A DNA stretch of 9,670 nucleotides from Holophagae bacterium (GTDB lineage Bacteria > Acidobacteriota > Thermoanaerobaculia > Thermoanaerobaculales > Sulfomarinibacteraceae). This document shows, piece after piece, positions 5,665 to 9,670 of the stretch; within the stretch, counting starts at the first letter, position 1, and each line of letters opens with the position of its first letter. The stretch spans positions 1 through 9,670 of the forward strand of contig JAUWTC010000053.1 of assembly GCA_030609785.1 (NCBI GenBank). Reading direction: 5' to 3'. Below the pieces are notes generated by a model. The model was not told the origin of the DNA. It was given only the letters and a program-made list of their open reading frames with translations, and ran no database searches. A program made the translations under genes and the position numbers.

Positions 5665-6637
5665 ACGGCATCAACACCGTCGACCCGGTCGTCTCCCTCG
5701 CCTCGAGCGCACGATGCGCATCGGCGGCCTCGGCCAACGGGAATGTCTGCCTGGCGGAGACCTTGACAGCCCCGCTGCGAACGACGGCGAAGAGTTCCTC
5801 CGCCATCGCCAGGAGCTCGACCCGGGTGGCCGCGTAGGAAAACAGCGTCGGTCGGGTCACGAACAGTGAACCCTTGAGGGCCAGCACGCCCGGCTCGAAG
5901 GCAGGCACCGGCCCAGAGGCATTTCCGTAACTGACCATCAGGCCTCGAAGTTGAAGACAATCCAGGGACCCTTCCCAGGTCTCCTTTCCTACCGAGTCGT
6001 AGACCACCGGAACTCCCTTGCCGCCGGTCAACTCCCGGACCCGCTCCGTAAAGTCCTCCCTGGTGTAGACAATCACGTGGTGACATCCGTGAGCCCGAGC
6101 CAGTTCGGCCTTTTCGTCACTGCCGACGGTCCCGATCACCGTGGCGCCGAGGTGAGCGGCCCATTGACACAACAGAAGACCAACACCCCCTGCAGCCGCG
6201 TGGATCAATACGATATCGCCCGACTTGACGACAAAGGTCTGCCGCAGAAGATACTGGGCGGTCAGTCCCTTGATCATCATCGCCGCCGCTTGCAGATCAC
6301 TGATCTCGTCCGGCAGCGGGACCAGCGGAGCTACCGGCATCACCCGGGCCTGGGCATAGGCGCCGACCGGGCCGCCGGCATAGGCAACCCTGTCCCCGGG
6401 CCCGACCTCGGTGACACCGGGCCCGACACTTTCGACAACCCCGGCCGCCTCGATACCCAAACCACTGGGGAGGTCCACCGGGTAGAGACCGGTCCGGTGG
6501 TAGGTGTCGATGTAGTTGAGGCCGATCGCGGTGTGGCGAATGAGCGCCTCGCCCGGACCGGGATCGCCCAGCTCGACATCAACCGTTTTCATGACCTCTG
6601 GACCGCCCACTTCCGAAATCTGAATCTGGGTAAACAT
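5663..6637 (-). CDS. qorA: Quinone oxidoreductase, zinc-free MDR family (QorA-like)
   Basis: NADPH-dependent reductase of quinones or other electrophilic carbonyls; cytoplasmic medium-chain dehydrogenase/reductase fold. Its 324 residues match the usual length of QorA (about 325). Visible are GLNYIDTYHRTGLYP (39-53), the GroES-like domain motif GIEAAGVVESVGPGV (61-75), the cofactor-domain motif AAAGGVGLL (147-155) and the typical ending ETTGSTVLMP. The cysteine cluster that binds zinc in alcohol dehydrogenases is absent, as expected for this subgroup. It converges on the Lrp/AsnC gene with an 18-base gap and is not part of the aminotransferase cluster. No Shine-Dalgarno site precedes the ATG at 6637. 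A TAGAAT -10-like box sits five bases upstream, again consistent with a very short or absent leader. Physiological substrate not readable; a stress or detoxification role is usual for the family. Confidence 0.92.
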   Translation of the reverse strand: MFTQIQISEVGGPEVMKTVDVELGDPGPGEALIRHTAIGLNYIDTYHRTGLYPVDLPSGLGIEAAGVVESVGPGVTEVGPGDRVAYAGGPVGAYAQARVMPVAPLVPLPDEISDLQAAAMMIKGLTAQYLLRQTFVVKSGDIVLIHAAAGGVGLLLCQWAAHLGATVIGTVGSDEKAELARAHGCHHVIVYTREDFTERVRELTGGKGVPVVYDSVGKETWEGSLDCLQLRGLMVSYGNASGPVPAFEPGVLALKGSLFVTRPTLFSYAATRVELLAMAEELFAVVRSGAVKVSARQTFPLAEAADAHRALEARETTGSTVLMP

Positions 6638-6642
6638 GAGTC

Positions 6643-6673
6643 ATTCTAACTTGGCGTATTAGGAATTGCACAA
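6643..6673 (-). promoter_or_regulatory. Putative promoter of the quinone oxidoreductase
   Basis: On the minus strand, TAGAAT (6648-6643, five of six matches to the -10 consensus) is preceded by a poor TTGTGC (6673-6668) at 19 bases. The -10 box ends only five bases before the ATG, placing transcription start at or next to the start codon. Confidence 0.35.
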
Positions 6674-6681
6674 CCCACAGA

Positions 6682-6779
6682 GGGGTTAGGGTTTAGGGTT
6701 TAGGGGCCGCCTTGTCGGCATTGACACTCTTCCCGCCAGCGGGCGCGCCCCTTACCCCTATTCCCTATTCCCTTACCCC
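6682..6779. repeat. Telomere-like G-rich / C-rich imperfect inverted repeat
   Basis: The left arm (6682-6706) is GGGG-TTA-GGG-TTTA-GGG-TTTA-GGGG. The reverse complement of this arm matches 20 of 25 bases at 6755-6779. The left arm alone satisfies a four-G-tract quadruplex motif on the plus strand. It sits in the 250-base divergent spacer (6638-6887) between the quinone oxidoreductase and the HD-GYP gene, which otherwise shows no gene. Confidence 0.7.
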
Positions 6780-6821
6780 TATTCCCTATCCCCTATTCCC
6801 TGCCTCCCGATCCCTGAACCC
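6748..6821. repeat. C-rich low-complexity tract, CCCCTATTCCCTA-type repeats
   Basis: Eleven runs of three or four C are separated by 3-5 base spacers (TTA, TATT, TAT, TGCCT, GAT, TGAA). On the minus strand these are eleven G-tracts, enough for more than one G-quadruplex. Units degenerate toward the right end. The unit is too short and variable for a CRISPR array. Confidence 0.75.
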
Positions 6822-6874
6822 TACGCCTTCCCAACCGCAAACTGGAGACGTATCGGTGCATGATCTGGCATACT

Positions 6875-6879
6875 GGAGG
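6875..6879 (+). promoter_or_regulatory. Ribosome binding site of the HD-GYP gene
   Basis: GGAGG eight bases upstream of the ATG at 6888; supports that start. Confidence 0.7.
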
Positions 6880-6887
6880 CTAGCCTT

Positions 6888-8423
6888 ATGGAAACACATG
6901 ACACCGCCGGCCATATCAAACACCTTGCCAAGGTTGTCGGTCAGGTCGGGGAAGGGGTCGCGGTTGCGACCTTCGACGGTACGATCACCTACGTCAACGA
7001 TATGTGGGCCCGAATGCACGAGTACGGCCCGGAGGAACTGATCGGGGCCAATCTCTCGGTTTTCCATTCCCAGCGCCAGATGCTTGAAGATGTCGAACCG
7101 TTCAACGAGATCATTCGCAAGACCGGACGATACCAGGGTGAGGTCGGGCACATCACCCGAACAGGGCGGGAGTTCCCCACCCTGATGACCACCACGGTCT
7201 TGAAAAACGCCGACGGCGTCCCGGTGGAAATGGTCGCGGTGGCCAGGGACATCTCGGAATCCAAGAAGACTCAGGACGCATTGGAATCCCGAGGGCGCTA
7301 CTTGGGTTGTCTGGCCGAGATCTCCGCTCTGATGATCGAAACAAAGGACGTCCTGCTGTTCCTGCCGGAAGTTCTACGCTTGTTGGGAGAGACGGCCGGC
7401 GTCAGCCGGACTTATATCTTCGCCAACGAAACCTCGAGCGACGGCGAACTGGCGTGTTCCAGTGTTGCTGGATGGGAACGAGAGAGCGCCCCCGCGCGAC
7501 CGAAAGACGCGGGACACCGAAACCTGCCCTATGAGGCCAACGGCCTGGGCCGCTGGGTCGAAGTCCTCGGCGCCGGGGAGATCATCGCAGCGAATGTTCT
7601 GGACATGCCGGAGACTGAGAGGGCACGGCTGACGCCTTTCGCGATCAAGTCCCTCCTGTTGATTCCCCTCTTCGTATCCGGCGACTGGTACGGCTATATC
7701 GGCTTTGACTGCTGCAAGGCTCAAAGAACCTGGTCGGACCAGGAGATAGCCCTCTTGAAGATCTCCGCAGCCCAGATCGCAGCCGGCATCGAGAATCACC
7801 GCCTGCTCGAGGAGGTCCTCCTCGATGCCAGAATGCTGGAGCGCTCCAACAAGGAAATGAAACAGGCGTACGAGGAAACTCTGGAAGGCTGGGCCAGGGC
7901 CTTGGAACTTCGCGACAGCGACACCGAAGGCCACACCCGAAGGGTGGCCGATCTCACCCTCAAGATCGGCAAGGAAATGGGATTCAGGGAGAATCAGCTG
8001 ATCCACCTCCATCGCGGGGCACTGCTGCACGACATCGGCAAAATGGCCGTACCGGACCACATCTTGAGAAAGCCGGGACCGTTGAGCGACGAAGAGTGGG
8101 CCATCATGAGGCGCCATCCGATCCACGCCTACGAAATGCTGTCCCGAATCAACTACCTCCGGCCCGCCCTGGCCATCCCCTGCAGCCACCACGAACGGTG
8201 GGACGGTTCGGGCTATCCACAGGGCCTCGAGGCTGAAGACATCCCGCTGCCGGCACGGATCTTTGCTGTTGTCGACGTGTGGGACGCCTTGACGTCGGAT
8301 CGACCCTACCGCAAAGCGTGGTCTGCCGAGCAGACTGTCACCCATCTCCGCGAAGGCTCCGGCACCCTGTTCGACCCAGCGGTCGTGGAGACCTTCTTGT
8401 CGGTCCTCGAAGAGGATTCCTAA
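6888..8423 (+). CDS. PAS-GAF-HD-GYP cyclic-dinucleotide phosphodiesterase
   Basis: Soluble sensor enzyme predicted to hydrolyse cyclic di-GMP (or a related cyclic dinucleotide). The 511 residues are arranged as a PAS domain (about 12-122, with FDGTITYVNDMWARMHEYGPEEL and the PAC-like ending VAVARDISESKK), a GAF domain (about 137-305, with LLLIPLFVSGDWYGYIGFD) and a helical linker (306-335), followed by the HD-GYP domain. Metal-binding and signature residues are intact: D345 and H349 (DTEGHTRR), HDIGK (381-385), H410 (RRHP), HHERWDGSGYP (434-444) and D463 (VVDVWDALTSDRPYR). Catalytic competence is therefore expected. No membrane segments or signal peptide were seen, so PAS and GAF likely sense cytosolic signals such as redox, gas or a small ligand; the ligands cannot be named. 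GGAGG at eight bases supports the ATG. Transcribed alone; the next gene is 232 bases away. Confidence 0.95.
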   Translation: METHDTAGHIKHLAKVVGQVGEGVAVATFDGTITYVNDMWARMHEYGPEELIGANLSVFHSQRQMLEDVEPFNEIIRKTGRYQGEVGHITRTGREFPTLMTTTVLKNADGVPVEMVAVARDISESKKTQDALESRGRYLGCLAEISALMIETKDVLLFLPEVLRLLGETAGVSRTYIFANETSSDGELACSSVAGWERESAPARPKDAGHRNLPYEANGLGRWVEVLGAGEIIAANVLDMPETERARLTPFAIKSLLLIPLFVSGDWYGYIGFDCCKAQRTWSDQEIALLKISAAQIAAGIENHRLLEEVLLDARMLERSNKEMKQAYEETLEGWARALELRDSDTEGHTRRVADLTLKIGKEMGFRENQLIHLHRGALLHDIGKMAVPDHILRKPGPLSDEEWAIMRRHPIHAYEMLSRINYLRPALAIPCSHHERWDGSGYPQGLEAEDIPLPARIFAVVDVWDALTSDRPYRKAWSAEQTVTHLREGSGTLFDPAVVETFLSVLEEDS

Positions 8424-8486
8424 CTCGGCGAAGCCGGGAGCGATCAGCCCAGGCGCTTGCAAGACCACCCAGGATGGCGAACTGGC

Positions 8487-8510
8487 ACCGATAAACCCAT
8501 CGGTCTAATC
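8487..8510 (+). terminator. Weak terminator candidate after the HD-GYP gene
   Basis: ACCGAT (8487-8492) and ATCGGT (8499-8504) form a six-base stem around AAACCC, followed by CTAATC and two further T. The stem is short and the T-tract poor; listed as a candidate only. Confidence 0.25.
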
Positions 8511-8601
8511 TTGAACCGCCAAGACGTAAAGAGCGCTAAGGGTTTTAATTTCAACACCTTCTCTGCGTTCCCTTTGCGGTCTTTGCGTCTTTGCGGTTCA
8601 A
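8511..8601. repeat. Imperfect inverted repeat with 32-base arms (REP/MITE-like)
   Basis: Arms 8511-8542 and 8570-8601 are reverse complements with 28 of 32 matches, starting TTGAACCGCC on the left and ending TTTGCGGTTCAA on the right, around a 27-base AT-richer centre. The arms carry the 'cgcaaagacgcaaag' periodic theme that recurs in intergenic DNA of many environmental bacterial genomes (recollection, not searched). There is no coding frame or transposase. It fills most of the 232-base spacer 8424-8655. Confidence 0.8.
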
Positions 8602-8644
8602 TTGTGTTTGTATCCCAGATCCGTCCCTTCGTGATAAGGTTCCG

Positions 8645-8657
8645 ATCAGCAGCTGAT
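8645..8657. repeat. Short palindrome overlapping the M23 peptidase start codon
   Basis: ATCAGC (8645-8650) and GCTGAT (8652-8657) form a perfect inverted repeat around A8651 and include the first two bases of the ATG at 8656. It could be an operator or an mRNA structure hiding the start, or chance. Confidence 0.35.
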
Positions 8658-9669
8658 GTTCGAGATTCAGTTCCACCCCGCCGACATTCGCAAACCGGTC
8701 CGCTACTTCTTCTTGTCACGGGCCGGCGCCCGCTGGCTCACGGCAGCCGCGGTCGTCGTCACCATCACCGTGATCGCTGGGTTGGCTTTGGCGCCACTGG
8801 GTCTTCAGAGTCTGCTGTTGACCTCAGAGCAGGGTCGGCTGGCGCACCTCAACCGATTGCATCACGAGATCCTGTCCCGCAGGGTGGCCTCACTGGAAAC
8901 ACTGACGAAGAGAACTGAGCAAATACGGGCACTGCAACGCCAGATCTCATTGATCCTGGGGACCGACCAGGAAGAGACCGGATTGGGCGGGACAATCCTG
9001 CCCCCGCCATTTGTGGTCCATCAGCCCGCGGCACACGAGGCGCTGGACCGCGGCGTTGCGCTCTCAACCGAGTCCAGCGCCCTGCTGTCGCTGGCCGACG
9101 AGTTGACCGCCTTCGCCCAGGAACACCAGATCCTGGTACTGACGGTCCCGTCGATCTGCCCCATCACCGCCGGAGAATTCGTACTGACCAGCCCTTTTGG
9201 GGAGCGAATTTCTCCCTTCACCAACGGCCGCGATTTCCACGCCGGTTTGGACCTGGCGGCTCGCCAAGGAACCCCAGTGATGGCGGCCGGCAACGGGCGC
9301 ATCATCTTTGCCGGCCGCTTCCCCCTACGCCGAAACGCACGCTGGTGGCGATACGGCAACGCCGTGGTCATTCGCCATGGGGACAGTTACCTGACGATCT
9401 ACGCCCACCTGGATGAAATCTCAGTCAAGCGCGGTCATGACGTCAAACGAGGGCAGACCATCGGAACCGTTGGCAATTCCGGCTGGTCGACGGCGCCCCA
9501 CCTCCACTACGAAGTTCGGGCCCTTCACGACGGTGGGGACGAACCGGTGCCGGTCGATCCCAGGATCCACATCCTCGATTACCAGTGGAAAGGCCATGAG
9601 GCAATGCTGATCGCCGGTCGATTCGCACCTCGACCGGATTTCGACCCCCTGCCCTCGAGGTTACGTTAG
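8656..9669 (+). CDS. Membrane-anchored M23 (LytM/MepM-type) peptidoglycan endopeptidase
   Basis: Predicted zinc metallopeptidase that cuts peptidoglycan cross-links in the periplasm. The 337 residues begin with a short cytoplasmic N-terminus, then one hydrophobic segment (about 27-56) that anchors the protein. A helical, probably coiled-coil stretch follows (57-103, LTSEQGRLAHLNRLHHEIL and onward), then a linker. The M23 domain (about 175-305) has intact metal and catalytic motifs: H195 and D199 in FHAGLDLAA, H251 in YAHLDE, and H282/H284 in PHLHYEV. There is an insertion around 221-232 (RFPLRRNARWWR) between two core strands that is unusual for the domain. No good Shine-Dalgarno site precedes the ATG; AAGG at 8636-8639 is 16 bases away, and a poor TTGTAT/GATAAG promoter pair lies at 8608-8638. 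Complete, ending one base before the window edge. Active hydrolase or a regulator of amidases are both possible; intact ligands favour hydrolase. Confidence 0.93.
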   Translation: MFEIQFHPADIRKPVRYFFLSRAGARWLTAAAVVVTITVIAGLALAPLGLQSLLLTSEQGRLAHLNRLHHEILSRRVASLETLTKRTEQIRALQRQISLILGTDQEETGLGGTILPPPFVVHQPAAHEALDRGVALSTESSALLSLADELTAFAQEHQILVLTVPSICPITAGEFVLTSPFGERISPFTNGRDFHAGLDLAARQGTPVMAAGNGRIIFAGRFPLRRNARWWRYGNAVVIRHGDSYLTIYAHLDEISVKRGHDVKRGQTIGTVGNSGWSTAPHLHYEVRALHDGGDEPVPVDPRIHILDYQWKGHEAMLIAGRFAPRPDFDPLPSRLR

Positions 9670-9670
9670 G

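Noticed and set aside
6721..6726. Perfect TTGACA as a -35 box for the HD-GYP gene
   Set aside because: No -10-like sequence at 15-19 bases downstream; that stretch is GC-rich.
6748..6821. Possible CRISPR array or true telomere
   Set aside because: Units are 7-8 bases and degenerate, without spacers, and lie inside the contig between ordinary genes.
6866..6874. Extended -10 box TGGCATACT upstream of the HD-GYP gene
   Set aside because: Transcription from it would begin after the GGAGG ribosome site, which has ideal spacing, so the two signals conflict.
8426..8436. Hairpin CGGC-GAA-GCCG just after the HD-GYP stop
   Set aside because: Only a four-base stem with no T-tract; too weak to call a terminator.
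7374..8468. 364-residue minus-strand open frame
   Set aside because: Antisense to the HD-GYP gene, which has intact metal ligands and PAS/GAF motifs in the plus frame.

Overview
The window (9,670 bases, GC-rich coding DNA, dense genes with strong Shine-Dalgarno sites) is bacterial chromosome, probably from a Gram-negative, environmental lineage. The evidence is a QorA-type quinone reductase, a PAS-GAF-HD-GYP signalling protein, a membrane-anchored M23 endopeptidase, and spacers holding palindromic or low-complexity repeats of the kind seen in many sediment and soil genomes. No rRNA, marker gene or phage/transposase gene is present, so phylum is not assigned. No tRNA or CRISPR array was seen.

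Layout. (1) Positions 1-5028, minus strand: a four-gene cluster read right to left, consisting of a 414-residue protein I do not recognise, a fold-type I PLP aminotransferase, a short homoserine dehydrogenase lacking an ACT domain, and an aldehyde dehydrogenase cut by the left edge. The last two overlap by ATGA. (2) Positions 5029-5170: an AT-rich divergent control region with promoter-like boxes on both strands and a palindrome suited to an Lrp/AsnC protein. (3) Positions 5171-5644, plus: an Lrp/AsnC regulator whose -10 box lies just upstream of its ATG, suggesting a leaderless mRNA. (4) Positions 5663-6637, minus: quinone oxidoreductase, converging on the regulator with a perfect hairpin touching both stop codons. 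(5) Positions 6638-6887: divergent spacer with telomere-like G-rich and C-rich arms. (6) Positions 6888-8423, plus: PAS-GAF-HD-GYP phosphodiesterase. (7) Positions 8424-8655: spacer dominated by a 91-base imperfect inverted repeat. (8) Positions 8656-9669, plus: M23/LytM-type endopeptidase, complete.

How the genes may work together. The regulator next to an aminotransferase, a homoserine dehydrogenase and an aldehyde dehydrogenase, with no threonine-synthesis genes visible, looks more like an amino-acid catabolic module than a biosynthetic operon. Homoserine dehydrogenase and the aldehyde dehydrogenase could share aspartate 4-semialdehyde (homoserine to semialdehyde to aspartate), with the aminotransferase removing or exchanging the amino group. 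The unrecognised first gene would supply or process the substrate. This is inference from gene order; the most novel element is that first gene.
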